Origin: Agreia sp. VKM Ac-1783
GTDB taxonomy: Bacteria; Actinomycetota; Actinomycetes; Actinomycetales; Microbacteriaceae
Direction: 5' to 3'
Assembly: GCF_900177765.1 (NCBI RefSeq)
Contig: NZ_FXWI01000003.1
Location: forward strand, 858,720 to 922,719
DNA length: 64,000 bases
The notes under the pieces were generated by a model, which saw only the letters and a program-made list of their open reading frames with translations, was not told the DNA's origin and ran no database searches. The translations under genes and the position numbers were made by a program. The first letter of the stretch is position 1, and each line of letters begins with the position of its first letter. This document shows, in pieces, positions 15,923 to 25,762 of this stretch.

Positions 15923-16657
15923 GTGCCGTACCGCGACAAGACCCTGCTGTTCGATTTCGATGGGACGCTCTCCCTCGGGGTTGGGCCGGTCGTCGCATAC
16001 GCTCGCGCTGCGGCGCAGCAGCTGGCCTCCGACGAGGCCGACGCCTTCGTCGAGACCGTCGTTGCGACGCTCGACGAGCACCCCTCCGGCCGAGCTCCTG
16101 GCACGAATGCCATCGACGGATACGACCTGGTGCGGCTTATGTCAGCCGACCACGGCATCCGGCCTGACACGCTCGGCGAGGCCTATCTCGCCAGCCGCGC
16201 ACACCTCGGCTCGACGCTCGCCCCCGTCGTGGCGCCCGACGGCCTCGTCGAGTTTCTGATCGAGGCGCGCCCGTTCGCCAACCTCGTCGTCGCCACCAAC
16301 GCACCCGACATCCGCATCGACGCAGCCCTCGAGATGCTCGGCCTCACCGGGCTGTTCGACGCCACCTATACCTCACTCGGCAAGCCGAGCGGCATGGCCG
16401 CCGTGCTCGACGAGTGGCTGCCCCGCGGCCAGGTTCTGAGCATCGGCGACGTCTGGGTCAACGATCTCGCTCCCGCGCACGCTCGCGGGGCGCTGACAGC
16501 TCTCGTCGGCTCGACCTCAGACGAGACGCCGGATGTGACGCCCACGTTCTCGGCGCACGACCTGCACGACCTCTACCCGGCCATCACCGAGTGGCTCCGC
16601 GACTCCTCTTCTTCACCCTCCTCACCCGCACCTCTCATCACACCCTCCGAAAGGTAG
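15923..16657 (+). CDS. HAD superfamily hydrolase (phosphatase)
   Basis: A 244-aa HAD phosphatase: motif I LLFDFDGTLS (nucleophile Asp), motif II region VVATNAPD, the Lys of LGKPSGM, and motif IV SIGDVWVNDL. A four-helix cap lies between motifs I and II, as in the phosphoglycolate/phosphonatase type. GTG at 15923 is preceded by GAAAGGAA at good spacing and is preferred to ATG 15890, which has no ribosome site. It ends 4 bp before phnD, so it is likely the first gene of that operon and may remove phosphate from the imported ligand. Substrate unknown. Confidence 0.8.
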   Translation: MPYRDKTLLFDFDGTLSLGVGPVVAYARAAAQQLASDEADAFVETVVATLDEHPSGRAPGTNAIDGYDLVRLMSADHGIRPDTLGEAYLASRAHLGSTLAPVVAPDGLVEFLIEARPFANLVVATNAPDIRIDAALEMLGLTGLFDATYTSLGKPSGMAAVLDEWLPRGQVLSIGDVWVNDLAPAHARGALTALVGSTSDETPDVTPTFSAHDLHDLYPAITEWLRDSSSSPSSPAPLITPSER

Positions 16658-16661
16658 TTCC

Positions 16662-17648
16662 ATGATCTCTCGCAAGCGCCTCACCTTCGCCGGGGCGGCC
16701 ACCGTCGCCCTCGCGACCGTCGCCCTCACCGGATGCTCGGCCTCCGGCTCAACCGACGGCTCGACCGACGCGGCCCAGGCCGACCCGACCTCGCTCACGC
16801 TCGCCCTCGTTCCCTCGCAAGACCAGGGCGCGCTCGTCGACACCGCCAAGCCACTCACCGACATGCTCACCAAGGCCCTCGGCATCCCCGTCACCGGCGT
16901 CGTGTCGAAGGACTACCAGGCCGCCGTCGAGGCGATGGGTGCGGGCCAGGCTCAGATCGGCTTCCTGCCGTCGCTGCAGCTGTGGCAGGCGAGCGACATG
17001 TACGGCGCATCCGTCGTGCTGCAGACCGAGCGCAACGGCAACATCACCTACCCGGCCCAGTTCATGACGAACAACCCCGACAAGTACTGCGACGACGCCC
17101 CCGTCGAGCGCGACGGCAAGCTCTTCTGCAACGGCGCCGACGCGCTGAAGGGACCGGCCGGTCTCGACTCGATCTCGAAGATCAAAGACGGTGTCAAGGT
17201 GGCCATGCTCGGCCCCGGATCGCCCGCCGGTTACATCTACCCGGTGCTCGCCCTGCAGGAGGCCGGCATCGACACCGACAACGACATCAGCGCGCTGCCC
17301 GTGACCGCCAATGACGCCAGCGTTCTCGCCGTCTACAACGGCGACGCCGAGGTGGGCTTCAGTTTCTGGGACGCCCGCGACATCGTGAAGAGCGACAAGC
17401 CCGACGTGGGCCAGAAGGTCGTAGTGTTCGCCCTCTCCGACGAGATTCCGAACGACGGAGTCGCCCTCACGAAGGATCTGTCGCCCGCGCTGCAGGACAA
17501 GATCACCAAGGCGCTCGAGGACTACTCGAACACCCCCGAGGGCTCGAAGGAACTCACCGCGATCTACTCCATCACCAAGTTGGCTCCGGCCGACCCGGGC
17601 TCGCTCGACGTCGTCGCCCGTGCGGCCGACAAGCTCGGACTGAAGTAG
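16662..17648 (+). CDS. phnD: PhnD-type phosphate/phosphonate ABC transporter substrate-binding lipoprotein
   Basis: A 328-aa periplasmic-type binding protein. Lipobox LTGCSAS follows the signal peptide. The mature protein has the PhnD family pattern: [46 protein letters not shown] and VGFSFWDAR. It is anchored to the outer leaflet and delivers ligand to the PhnE permeases. Four genes downstream complete the transporter. No C-P lyase or phosphonatase gene is in reach, so the ligand could equally be a phosphate ester, for example a sugar phosphate. The family is known to vary in ligand. Confidence 0.88.
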   Translation: MISRKRLTFAGAATVALATVALTGCSASGSTDGSTDAAQADPTSLTLALVPSQDQGALVDTAKPLTDMLTKALGIPVTGVVSKDYQAAVEAMGAGQAQIGFLPSLQLWQASDMYGASVVLQTERNGNITYPAQFMTNNPDKYCDDAPVERDGKLFCNGADALKGPAGLDSISKIKDGVKVAMLGPGSPAGYIYPVLALQEAGIDTDNDISALPVTANDASVLAVYNGDAEVGFSFWDARDIVKSDKPDVGQKVVVFALSDEIPNDGVALTKDLSPALQDKITKALEDYSNTPEGSKELTAIYSITKLAPADPGSLDVVARAADKLGLK

Positions 17649-17649
17649 C

Positions 17650-18468
17650 GTGACTCAGCACACTGCGGAGGTCGGGGCAGTCGCCTCGGCCTCCGCGCCG
17701 TGGGCCATCCGCATGCGCGATGTCAGCGTGCGCTACCCCAACGGTGTCGTCGCTCTCAAGAGCATCTCGATGGACATCGAGCCGGGTGAGATGGTCTCGG
17801 TCGTCGGTCTGTCGGGCTCGGGCAAGTCCAGTCTCATCCGCACGATCAACGGTCTCGTGCCCATCACGTCGGGTCAGCTGACCGTGGGAGGGCACAACCT
17901 CGGCGAGGCGAAGGGGCGCGAGCTGCGTCGCCTGCGCGGCGAGATCGGCATGATCTTCCAGGGCTTCAACCTGGCCGGTCGCACGAGCGTTCTGAACAAC
18001 GTGCTCGTCGGTCGTCTCGCGCACACCTCGACGTGGCGCACGCTGCTCGGCGTGCACACCGCGGCCGACAAGCAGATCGCGTTCGACGCCCTCGAGCGGG
18101 TCGGCATTCTGGCCAAGGCATGGGATCGCGCGTCGTCGCTCTCGGGCGGCCAGCAACAGCGGGTCGCGATCGCGCGGGCTCTGTCGCAGGAGCCCCATCT
18201 CGTGCTCGCCGACGAACCCGTGGCCAGCCTCGACCCGCCCACCGCGCACGCCGTGATGCGTGACCTGCGTCGCATCAACACCGAGCTCGGCATCACCGTG
18301 CTGACCAACCTCCACCTCGTCGACCTGGCACGAGAGTATGGCACCCGCCTCATCGGCCTTCGCGCGGGCGAGGTCGTCTACGACGGCTCCGTCGACGACG
18401 CCAGCGATGCCGTCTTCGAAGAGATCTACGGCCGCTCGATTCGGGCAGAGGACGTGCTCGACCGATGA
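17650..18468 (+). CDS. phnC: PhnC-type ABC transporter ATP-binding protein
   Basis: A 272-aa ABC ATPase: Walker [12 protein letters not shown]-loop MIFQGFNL, signature [15 protein letters not shown], Walker [13 protein letters not shown], and H-loop TNLHLVDLA. Starts with GTG one base after the phnD stop and overlaps phnE by 4 bp. It couples ATP hydrolysis to import through the two PhnE subunits. The HLVD switch and the [14 protein letters not shown] segment are typical of PhnC. Confidence 0.92.
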   Translation: MTQHTAEVGAVASASAPWAIRMRDVSVRYPNGVVALKSISMDIEPGEMVSVVGLSGSGKSSLIRTINGLVPITSGQLTVGGHNLGEAKGRELRRLRGEIGMIFQGFNLAGRTSVLNNVLVGRLAHTSTWRTLLGVHTAADKQIAFDALERVGILAKAWDRASSLSGGQQQRVAIARALSQEPHLVLADEPVASLDPPTAHAVMRDLRRINTELGITVLTNLHLVDLAREYGTRLIGLRAGEVVYDGSVDDASDAVFEEIYGRSIRAEDVLDR

Positions 18469-19313
18469 CCGCCCCCGCATCCGTGCCCGCCCCGGCGGCG
18501 ACGGCGAAGGCGGCGGCATCAGCGTCGGCCACCCCGCCGCCGCGGCCCGCCGGTCGCTGGAAGCCGTGGCTCGCGTTCGGCGTGATCGCCCTGATCACCG
18601 CCGTCACGCTGAGCCCGCAGCTCGGGATCGCGTTCTCGCTCGACGCCATCGCGCGCAACTGGCAGAACGGCGCCGCCAAGATCGTTCAGCTTCTGCAGCC
18701 AGATTGGTCGTTCTTTCCCCGCACTATCCCGCCCATGCTCGAGACGCTCGAGATGGCGGTCATCGCCACGGCAGTGAGCACCCTCATCGCGCTTCCGCTC
18801 AGCCTCTGGGCCGCCCGCCTCATCAACCCGCACCGGGTCGGTCGCGGAATCGTGCGCGTAATACTCAACATTGTGCGCGCCGTGCCCGAGCTGCTCTACG
18901 CCGCCATCCTCGTCGCGATGGTCGGTGTCGGCGCGCTTCCCGGAATCCTGGCGCTCGTGCTGTTCAACGTGGGCATCATCGTGAAGCTCGTCTCGGAGGC
19001 CATCGAGTCGAACGACGCAGGGCCCCTCGAGGCTGCCCGCGCGGCCGGCGGCACCCAGGCACAGATCAATCGCGCGGTCGCCCTGCCCGATGTGTGGCCG
19101 AGCTTCGTGAACCAGGTGCTCTACGTGCTCGAACTCAACGTGCGCTCCGGCACGGTTCTCGGCCTCGTGGGCGCGGGCGGCATCGGCCTCCTCATCGACG
19201 CGGTGCGCACCTACTTCCGCTACGACCAGCTGTCGGTCATCATCCTCGAGGTCCTCGTCGTCGTCATCCTGCTCGAACTCGTCTCGAGCGCCATCCGGAA
19301 GAGGCTCGTATGA
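18465..19313 (+). CDS. phnE: PhnE-type permease, first copy
   Basis: A 282-aa integral membrane protein with an Ala/Pro-rich cytoplasmic N-terminus, about six membrane segments and the EAA-type loop ([21 protein letters not shown]) that docks with Phn[24 protein letters not shown] and [16 protein letters not shown] are typical of PhnE. Joined to the genes on both sides by ATGA overlaps. The opposite strand has a long open frame that I regard as a shadow of high GC. Confidence 0.9.
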   Translation: MTAPASVPAPAATAKAAASASATPPPRPAGRWKPWLAFGVIALITAVTLSPQLGIAFSLDAIARNWQNGAAKIVQLLQPDWSFFPRTIPPMLETLEMAVIATAVSTLIALPLSLWAARLINPHRVGRGIVRVILNIVRAVPELLYAAILVAMVGVGALPGILALVLFNVGIIVKLVSEAIESNDAGPLEAARAAGGTQAQINRAVALPDVWPSFVNQVLYVLELNVRSGTVLGLVGAGGIGLLIDAVRTYFRYDQLSVIILEVLVVVILLELVSSAIRKRLV

Positions 19314-20119
19314 GTGCCGTCGCACCACCCCGCCCATCCCGCACGCGCGGCCGCGTCGTCGCATCCGTCGTGGTCGTTGTTGTGGTCGTCGCCTTCTGGT
19401 CTGTCGACATCAACTGGGCCAGACTCGGCAACCTGCCCTCCGAGATCGTGCGCTACCTCTGGCTCATGTTCTCGGCCCCCGACTGGTCGAAGCTCGGCGA
19501 GGCGCTCTATCAGACGTGGCGCTCGGTCGAGATGGCCTGGGTAGGCACGGTGTTCGGCATCATCGTGGCGACGCCGCTGAGCTTCCTCGCTGCAAAGGGA
19601 TTCGGCCCACCGCCCGTTCAGGCCGCGCTGCGCGGGGTCTTCGCCGTGATCAGGGCGGTGCCCGAGATCATCATCGCCATCATCATCCTGTCGGTTACCG
19701 GTCTCACGCCCCTGACGGGTGCGCTCGCGCTCGCGGTCGGCGGCATCGGAACCCTCGGCAAGTGGGGCTTCGAATCGATCGACGGGGTTCCCCGTGGCCC
19801 GATCGAGGCCGTGCGCGCCGCCGGTGGCTCGACCTCGCAGGTGTTGCGCTGGGGCGTCTGGCCATCGGCGAGTCCGGAGTTCCTGTCGTTCTGGCTCTAC
19901 CGCTTCGAGATCAACGTGCGCGCCTCTGCCGTGCTCGGTCTGATCGGAGTGGGAGGCATCGGAGACATGCTCACCTCCTACACTCAGTATCGGCAGTGGG
20001 GCGTTGTCGGAATGCTGCTGATCGTCGTCGTGATCGTGACGATCGCCCTCGACGCGATCTCGGGGGCCATCCGCCGACGGATAACCGAGGGAGCACCCGT
20101 ACATGACCTGGAGCGGTAG
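19310..20119 (+). CDS. phnE: PhnE-type permease, second copy
   Basis: A 269-aa second permease, similar in layout to the first. It has an N-terminal hydrophobic segment rich in Val (VVASVVVVVVVVAFW), a core with FGIIVATPLSFLAAKGF, and an EAA loop EAVRAAGGSTSQVLRWGV. With the first copy it would form a heterodimeric channel. The ATG at 19310 overlaps the preceding stop (ATGA); the open frame extends far upstream but only as noncoding frame of the neighbours. The last 17 bp overlap the RpiR gene. Confidence 0.9.
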   Translation: MSAVAPPRPSRTRGRVVASVVVVVVVVAFWSVDINWARLGNLPSEIVRYLWLMFSAPDWSKLGEALYQTWRSVEMAWVGTVFGIIVATPLSFLAAKGFGPPPVQAALRGVFAVIRAVPEIIIAIIILSVTGLTPLTGALALAVGGIGTLGKWGFESIDGVPRGPIEAVRAAGGSTSQVLRWGVWPSASPEFLSFWLYRFEINVRASAVLGLIGVGGIGDMLTSYTQYRQWGVVGMLLIVVVIVTIALDAISGAIRRRITEGAPVHDLER

Positions 20120-20969
20120 CGACGACGTCACCCCCACGACACGCATCGCCACGGTGATCAACTCGCTGCTGCCCAGCGAGCGCCGCGTGGTCGAACTGAT
20201 TCTGGCCGACCTCGAGGGCATCGTCGAGACCACGGCTCAAGACCTGGCTGACCGCGCCGGTGTCGCGAGGTCGACGGTCATCCGCACCTGCCAGAGCCTC
20301 GGATACCGCGGCTATCCGCAGCTGCGCGTGGCGCTGACCCGCGAGCTCGCTCAGGGCGAGGGCCGCGAGCGGGAGCGCGACTACGGCTCGGGAGCCCTCG
20401 GCAGCATCCGTGCCGACATCGATGCGCTCGCCTCCTCGCTTCCGCAGATCGCCAGCGTGCTCACCGACGAGTCGGTCGAGAAGTCGCTCGAGCTCATCGT
20501 GGGGGCATCGCGTCTTCTCGCCATCGCCAACGGGCTGTCGTCGCCGCTCGCGCTCGATCTGGCCATGCGGCTCACCGCTGTCGGACGCCCCACCGAGTTC
20601 GTCGCAGACCCCATCGGCCAGCAGATCGCGGCACGTCAGCTGAGCCCGGCCGACACCTGCATCGTGATCAGCGGCAGCGGCGCGAACGAGTCCAGTCTTC
20701 GGTCGGCGCGCGCCGTGCGGGCCGCGGGTGCGCGCTTGGTGGTGGTCACCTCGTTCGCGCGATCACCGCTCGTGACACTCGCCGACGCCGCCCTCGTCGT
20801 CGCGCCGGCCAGCGGATCGTTCAGACACGAACTCGAGCACACCTCACGCATCCCGCACGTTGTGCTGCTCGAGTCACTCGTCGAGGTGGTCGCAGCCCGA
20901 CTGGGCGACGTGGCGCGACAGTCGCGCTCGACCGTGCTCTCGATTCTGAGCGACAACCTCAGCGACTGA
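20103..20969 (+). CDS. MurR/RpiR-family transcriptional regulator (HTH + SIS)
   Basis: A 288-aa regulator. The N-terminal HTH_6 domain (PSERRVVELILADLE ... TTAQDLADRAGVARSTVIRTCQSLGYRGYP) is followed by a SIS sugar-phosphate-binding domain (ANGLSSPLALDLAMRLTAVG, CIVISGSGANESSLRSARA). SIS domains bind phosphosugars, which suggests that the operon's inducer is a sugar phosphate. It overlaps phnE by 17 bp, so it is made with the transporter it probably controls. That fits import of a phosphorylated sugar compound better than of a simple phosphonate. Confidence 0.9.
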   Translation: MTWSGSDDVTPTTRIATVINSLLPSERRVVELILADLEGIVETTAQDLADRAGVARSTVIRTCQSLGYRGYPQLRVALTRELAQGEGRERERDYGSGALGSIRADIDALASSLPQIASVLTDESVEKSLELIVGASRLLAIANGLSSPLALDLAMRLTAVGRPTEFVADPIGQQIAARQLSPADTCIVISGSGANESSLRSARAVRAAGARLVVVTSFARSPLVTLADAALVVAPASGSFRHELEHTSRIPHVVLLESLVEVVAARLGDVARQSRSTVLSILSDNLSD

Positions 20970-21102
20970 CGCGCCAGCGCGCCCGCCGCTCACCCCTGCA
21001 GGCCACCGTTGGCCCTGCGTTCATCTGTAGGCATCGGCTCGTTCACCGACCGGATGCCGCCGGCTCTTAGCGTCACATCATGAATCGACGACGGGCCCTC
21101 GC

Positions 21103-23340
21103 GTGATCGGCCACGTCGACCCGTTTCTCGGGTCGGAGCCCACGGCGCTGCCCCCGCAGACCGGCCTTGCAGCCACCTGGTGGTGGCCGAAGCCCCAGAT
21201 CGGCAACACGCATCCGGGAGCGACCTACCCGCTCGGCATGGTCTCGGCCTGCGCCTACTCCGGTGCCTATCCGACGGGCTACGGCCGCTACGATCTGAGT
21301 CTCGAGGGCGTGCCCTCGACGCTGCACGACCGACCCACGGCATCCGGTTTCACGCACTTTCAGCAGTCGGGCACGGGCGCGATTCGCAAGTACTACAACT
21401 ACTTTCGCGTCACGCCCATGGTCGAGCCGCTGGATGCGTTGGGCCGGCTGTGGGATCTCACGGACGAGACCGCAGAGCCCGGCTTCTACTCCGCCACGCT
21501 CGACTCCGGCGTGCGAGCAGAACTGACCGTCGGACCGAAGAGCGCCGTGCACCGGTACACGTTCCCCGAAGACCCGCGGGCGCGCATCGTGATCGACTTC
21601 TCGCTGGGTGGCCTGTCGATTCCCTACGGCGCGACCATTCCGCTGCGCGCCCACCTCGAGACGCTCGAGCCCGGAGTCGCGCAGGGGGAGATCGTGGTCG
21701 AGGGGACCCCGATCGCCGTGTACATCGAGTGCGATACGCCGCAGTGGCGACAGATGCTGTTCTACGACCGTCGCCTGATGCCCGGCGGCAAACGACTCGA
21801 CTTCGACCACATCCGGCCCACCACCCTGCGTCCGTTCGGGCTCATGTGGGCAGGGCCGAGTCGGGCGGGCGAGACCATCGAGCTGCGCATCGGTTTCTCG
21901 CTGCGCGGTGTCGAGCAGGCCCGCCGCAATCTGCGTAACGACTGCGGGGAAGGCGAATCGCGCTTCGATCATCGACGTGAGAAGACGAAGCGGCAGTGGC
22001 GCAAGCAACTCAAGTCGGTGAGCGTGAAGACGACATCGACCGAGCGGCAGACCGTCTTCTCGACCGCGCTCTACCACTCGCTGATCAAGCCCTGTCTCGC
22101 GCCCTCGGAGAGCCCGTTCTGGCCCAGCGACGGACCGTTCGCCTTCGACATCAGCACGATGTGGGACATCTATCGCACCCAGCTGCCGCTGCTCACGGCG
22201 CTGATGCCCGAGCGCGCCGTCGAACTCGCGAACGCCCTGCTCACCATCTGTGAGGAGGAGGGCAACTTTCCGATCGGCTACCGCATGGCCCGGGGGAGCG
22301 ACCGGTTCTCGCGCCAGGGAAGCGCCCTCGCCCACACCTTCCTCGCCGACCTCTGCCAGCTCGGCCTGCCCGGCATCGACTGGGAATGGGCGCTCGTGCA
22401 CATGTCCGACGACCTGCGCCGCACCTACGGCGAGGAATTTCTGCTGCACGGCGAGACGCATCCGATCAGCCATACCCTCGACCTGGCCTTCGGCTACTGG
22501 GCCACGGCGAAAGTCGCGCGGCGGGTGGGCGACACTGCGCTCGCGGAGCAGTTCGAGGGGCTGGCCGAGCGCTGGGCCAATGCTTTCGATCCGGCGAGCG
22601 GGCTGCTGAAGGACTCCACCTACTACGAGGGCACGCGCTACAACTACTCGTTCCGACTGCTGCACGACATGGCCTCGCGCATCGAACTCAGCGGCGGCGC
22701 CGACGCCTTCGTGGCGCAGCTCGACGAGTTCTTCGGCTTCGGCGCGCCCGCCGTGACGCAGCCCGGCAACAGGCCCGCCGTCGCCGAGATGCTGGCCGGC
22801 TACGCGCTCGGCCGCTTCGAGGGGCTCAACAACGAGCCCGACATGGAGGCGCCCTGGGCATATCACTACGCCGGCCGCCCCGATCGCACCGCCGAGGTCG
22901 TGCACAACGTTCTGCTCCAGCAGTTCGGAACGGGCCGCGGCGGTCTGCCGGGCAATGACGACTCCGGCGGGCTCAGCTCGTGGAACGTCTGGGCCTCGCT
23001 CGGCCTGTTCCCCGTGGCCGGCCAGAACATCTTTCTCATGAACGCCCCGCTGTTCTCGTCGGCGACCATCGCGGTCGGCGACGAGAGCTTCAGGATACGC
23101 ACGAAGAATTTCGTCGAACCCGTGCATGGCGGACCTGTTCAGTATGTGCAGTCGATGCAGCTGAATGGCGCTGCGCTCGAGCGCAGCTGGATCAGCGGAT
23201 CCGAGCTGCATCGCGGCGGCGAGCTGCTCGTCGAACTCGGCCCTGAGCCGAGCGGCTGGGCCACCACGAATCTTCCCCCATCGCGTTCCGGCCTGGTTCG
23301 CGAACACCTCACCCACACACACCCGGGAGCCAAGCCATGA
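21103..23340 (+). CDS. Glycoside hydrolase family 92 alpha-mannosidase, cytoplasmic
   Basis: A 745-aa GH92 protein. Family landmarks: IGNTHPGATYPLGMVSAC and GFTHFQQSGTGA in the N-terminal beta domain, then the (alpha/alpha)6 domain with TMWDIYRTQLPLLTAL and GRFEGLNNEPDMEAPWAYHY. The catalytic acid/base region is GLPGNDDSGGLSSWNVW. GH92 enzymes are exo-alpha-mannosidases with inverting, calcium-dependent action. Most are secreted; this one has no signal peptide, so it should act on imported or internal glycosides. GTG start; overlaps the GT4 gene by ATGA. A long antisense open frame here is a codon-bias shadow. Confidence 0.88.
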   Translation: MIGHVDPFLGSEPTALPPQTGLAATWWWPKPQIGNTHPGATYPLGMVSACAYSGAYPTGYGRYDLSLEGVPSTLHDRPTASGFTHFQQSGTGAIRKYYNYFRVTPMVEPLDALGRLWDLTDETAEPGFYSATLDSGVRAELTVGPKSAVHRYTFPEDPRARIVIDFSLGGLSIPYGATIPLRAHLETLEPGVAQGEIVVEGTPIAVYIECDTPQWRQMLFYDRRLMPGGKRLDFDHIRPTTLRPFGLMWAGPSRAGETIELRIGFSLRGVEQARRNLRNDCGEGESRFDHRREKTKRQWRKQLKSVSVKTTSTERQTVFSTALYHSLIKPCLAPSESPFWPSDGPFAFDISTMWDIYRTQLPLLTALMPERAVELANALLTICEEEGNFPIGYRMARGSDRFSRQGSALAHTFLADLCQLGLPGIDWEWALVHMSDDLRRTYGEEFLLHGETHPISHTLDLAFGYWATAKVARRVGDTALAEQFEGLAERWANAFDPASGLLKDSTYYEGTRYNYSFRLLHDMASRIELSGGADAFVAQLDEFFGFGAPAVTQPGNRPAVAEMLAGYALGRFEGLNNEPDMEAPWAYHYAGRPDRTAEVVHNVLLQQFGTGRGGLPGNDDSGGLSSWNVWASLGLFPVAGQNIFLMNAPLFSSATIAVGDESFRIRTKNFVEPVHGGPVQYVQSMQLNGAALERSWISGSELHRGGELLVELGPEPSGWATTNLPPSRSGLVREHLTHTHPGAKP

Positions 23341-24623
23341 CCACCATCGACAACCGTCTCGTGATCATCGTGCGAGCAGATCCGGTCATCTGCGGGCACT
23401 CCGTCGAGGCCCGCAATCTGGCCGAGACCGCCCTCGAGCGCGGCTTCGACGAGGTGCGCATCGTGACCTGGCCCATCGACGTTCTCGAGCGCGCCGGGCT
23501 GCCGCTCAAGCCGCTCGACTCGGTTCTGCCCTACAGCGACGGCATCATCGTGGAGCGCCCGGCCCCGGTCGGCGACTACAAGGTGCCCGACGGCCGCCAT
23601 CTCGCCGGCATCACGGGCCGCCTGGTCGAGCTCTTCACCGACGGCGTTCCGACGGTGTGTCTCTCGCTCTACCTGAGCCCCCACACGATCGCCGCGTCCG
23701 ACGCCGTTCGTGCAGCCCTCGGCACGGGCCTGCCCGTGAACGTGACCACCATCGCCGAGGCGGTCGGTTCCGACGTGACCAATGTCGTGCGCACGGCTGT
23801 CGAAGAAGGCCGCCTCGGCGCCGCGGCTCACATCCTCACGAGCTACCTCAGCCAGGACTACTGCGTCGCCGTATCGGACTACACCCGCCAGCTCATCATC
23901 AGCGAGGCCGAACGCGTCGACGCTCAGCACGGAACGCGCTTCGCCGAGCAGTGCCGCGCGAAGATCACGGTGTCGTATCCGGCGATCGACGCCGACGCCT
24001 ATCTCGATCTCGACGACGGAGTTCTCGGCGAGGTGCTGGCATCGCGTGGGCTCGAACGCGACGGCTACGTGCTCTTCCTCTCCCGTCTCACCCACGCCAA
24101 GGGCGTCGAGGAGCTCATCGAAGGCTTCGAACGCAGCGGCGTGCACGCAGACAAGACCCTGGTGATCGCCGGCCGCGGCCCGCAGGCCGACGCATTTCGC
24201 GCCGCCGCCGCGGCATCCGGCGTCTCGTCGCGCATCCGCTTTCTCGATGACGTCGGAGACGCCGAGAAGCCGTATCTCATGAAGGGATGCGCCGCGTTCG
24301 TTCTGCCCAGCAAGCCTCGGCCCGAATTCGTCGAGACCTTCGGCATCGCCCTCGCAGAGAAGATGCTCGCGGGCGGCGGCCCCATCATCACGACGCTGAC
24401 GGGCGGCATCGGCGAGGCGATCGGCGACCACGCGATCGTCGTTCCCGTCGAAGATCCGGATGCGATCGCTCGGGCTCTCGTGGGCGCCATCGTCGAGACC
24501 ACGGCCGACGAGCGCAACGAGTGGGCCGCGCGCGCCCGGGAGTACGCCCTGCAGTTCGATCGCAGAGTGGTCTTCGACCGCATGTTCGAGCCGATGGTGC
24601 GTCGGGGGGTCGCCGTTCGATAG
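23337..24623 (+). CDS. GT4-type glycosyltransferase
   Basis: A 428-aa GT-B fold glycosyltransferase. The C-terminal domain has the nucleotide-sugar site: FLSRLTHAKGVEELIEGFE, VIAGRGPQ and an E-X7-E motif (EFVETFGIALAEKM), then VPVEDPDAIARAL. The N-terminal half holds IVRADPVICGHSVEARNLAE. It is translationally coupled to the GH92 gene. A hydrolase and a transferase made together suggest turnover or remodelling of one internal glycoside or polysaccharide. Acceptor unknown. Confidence 0.85.
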   Translation: MTTIDNRLVIIVRADPVICGHSVEARNLAETALERGFDEVRIVTWPIDVLERAGLPLKPLDSVLPYSDGIIVERPAPVGDYKVPDGRHLAGITGRLVELFTDGVPTVCLSLYLSPHTIAASDAVRAALGTGLPVNVTTIAEAVGSDVTNVVRTAVEEGRLGAAAHILTSYLSQDYCVAVSDYTRQLIISEAERVDAQHGTRFAEQCRAKITVSYPAIDADAYLDLDDGVLGEVLASRGLERDGYVLFLSRLTHAKGVEELIEGFERSGVHADKTLVIAGRGPQADAFRAAAAASGVSSRIRFLDDVGDAEKPYLMKGCAAFVLPSKPRPEFVETFGIALAEKMLAGGGPIITTLTGGIGEAIGDHAIVVPVEDPDAIARALVGAIVETTADERNEWAARAREYALQFDRRVVFDRMFEPMVRRGVAVR

Positions 24624-24632
24624 GCGCGGTCG

Positions 24633-25697
24633 GTGACCGCGACTCGGCTCGCGTGGGTGGATGCCGCGCGCGGCATCTGCGTGCTGTTGGTCGTTCTGCT
24701 GCACGTGCGCATCTTCGTATACGAGCCGCTCGCGCCGCCGAGCAACGGTGTAGAGGCCTGGACGCAGCTGACGGAATTCTTCGGCGCGTTCAGGCTGCCG
24801 CTGCTCTTCGTCGTCTCTGGGTTGGTGGCATCGCGCCGGGTTCGGGCAGGGTGGAGCGATCGGCGAACCGTGCTTCGGGCCGTATCTCTGTACTGGCTCT
24901 ACCTCGTCTGGCTCGCGGTGTACGCCGTGCTCTCGAGCGTGGTCATCGACCCGGGTGTGCCGTTCCGGGTCATGACGCCCCTGCACTTTCTCGAGCAGTT
25001 GTTCGTTCCCGACTCGATGCTGTGGTTCATCTTCGCGCTCGCGACCTACGTCGTGGTTCTCAGCAGCCTGAACCGGGTGCCGCCCGCCGCGGTAGTGGGC
25101 GTGCTCGCGGTGCTCTCCGTCGCATCCGGAGCCGTGCCCGTCACACGCGACGAGGCGCTCTGGCTGCACGTCGTGTACTACGCGGTCTTCTTCGCTGTCG
25201 GGGTCTATGCGGCGCCGGCGCTGCGGGCGCTCGCGCGCATCCGCAGCGTATGGGCACCCGTTCTCGGCATCGTCTTCTTCGTCGTGTGCGAACTGGCCTG
25301 GCAACAGACCGCCGAGGGAACCGCGCTCGAGACAGGGTTGCGGCTGCTGCGGGACAGCGCCGCCGTGATGGTGTCGATCGTCGTGATCTCGGTGCTGGTG
25401 CGCTGGCCGCCGTTCGAGAAGGTGGCGGCGGCGATCGGTCGCCGCACCCTGCCGATCTTCGTGCTGCAGCTTCCGTTGATCTGGCTGCTCTTCCTGCTTC
25501 CTCCGGTCGAGTGGTCATTGCAGTTTGCGCCCGTGCGGTATCTCGCTCCCGTCTTCGGAACCGTGCTGATCGTGTCGGCCGCACTCGGCATCCATCGCGT
25601 GCTCGTGCGCGGACGTGCGCGGGTGCTGTTCGAGCTGCCTGAGGTGTGGCGAAAAAGAATTCTGCGCCAAAACATGAGGGGTGTTCTTAAGTCGTGA
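24633..25697 (+). CDS. Acyltransferase 3 (OafA/YrhL-like) membrane protein
   Basis: A 354-aa protein with about ten membrane helices. The N-terminus LAWVDAARGICVLLVVLLH carries the R..G/H pattern of acyltransferase 3, which O-acylates exported sugars or lipids. GTG start 9 bp after the glycosyltransferase stop, so probably the last gene of the locus. The C-terminus is basic (RKRILRQNMRG), as usual for the cytoplasmic tail. Confidence 0.82.
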   Translation: MTATRLAWVDAARGICVLLVVLLHVRIFVYEPLAPPSNGVEAWTQLTEFFGAFRLPLLFVVSGLVASRRVRAGWSDRRTVLRAVSLYWLYLVWLAVYAVLSSVVIDPGVPFRVMTPLHFLEQLFVPDSMLWFIFALATYVVVLSSLNRVPPAAVVGVLAVLSVASGAVPVTRDEALWLHVVYYAVFFAVGVYAAPALRALARIRSVWAPVLGIVFFVVCELAWQQTAEGTALETGLRLLRDSAAVMVSIVVISVLVRWPPFEKVAAAIGRRTLPIFVLQLPLIWLLFLLPPVEWSLQFAPVRYLAPVFGTVLIVSAALGIHRVLVRGRARVLFELPEVWRKRILRQNMRGVLKS

Positions 25698-25762
25698 ACT
25701 CACGGTAATGTTTGCGCGTTCCCTGTGAGGAACACGTCCCCTAAACGATGGAGAGCAGCCTC

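Noticed and set aside
16662..20119. True phosphonate catabolism locus
   Set aside because: No C-P lyase (phnG-M) or phosphonatase partner is present, and the companions are glycoside enzymes.
21073..23322. 749-codon open frame antisense to the GH92 gene
   Set aside because: Composition is Arg/Gly/Ala/His-rich with no recognisable domain, and the plus strand has clear GH92 motifs; it is a shadow of high-GC codon use. The same applies to long antisense frames at 23139-25304, 41668-43851 and 61178-63493.
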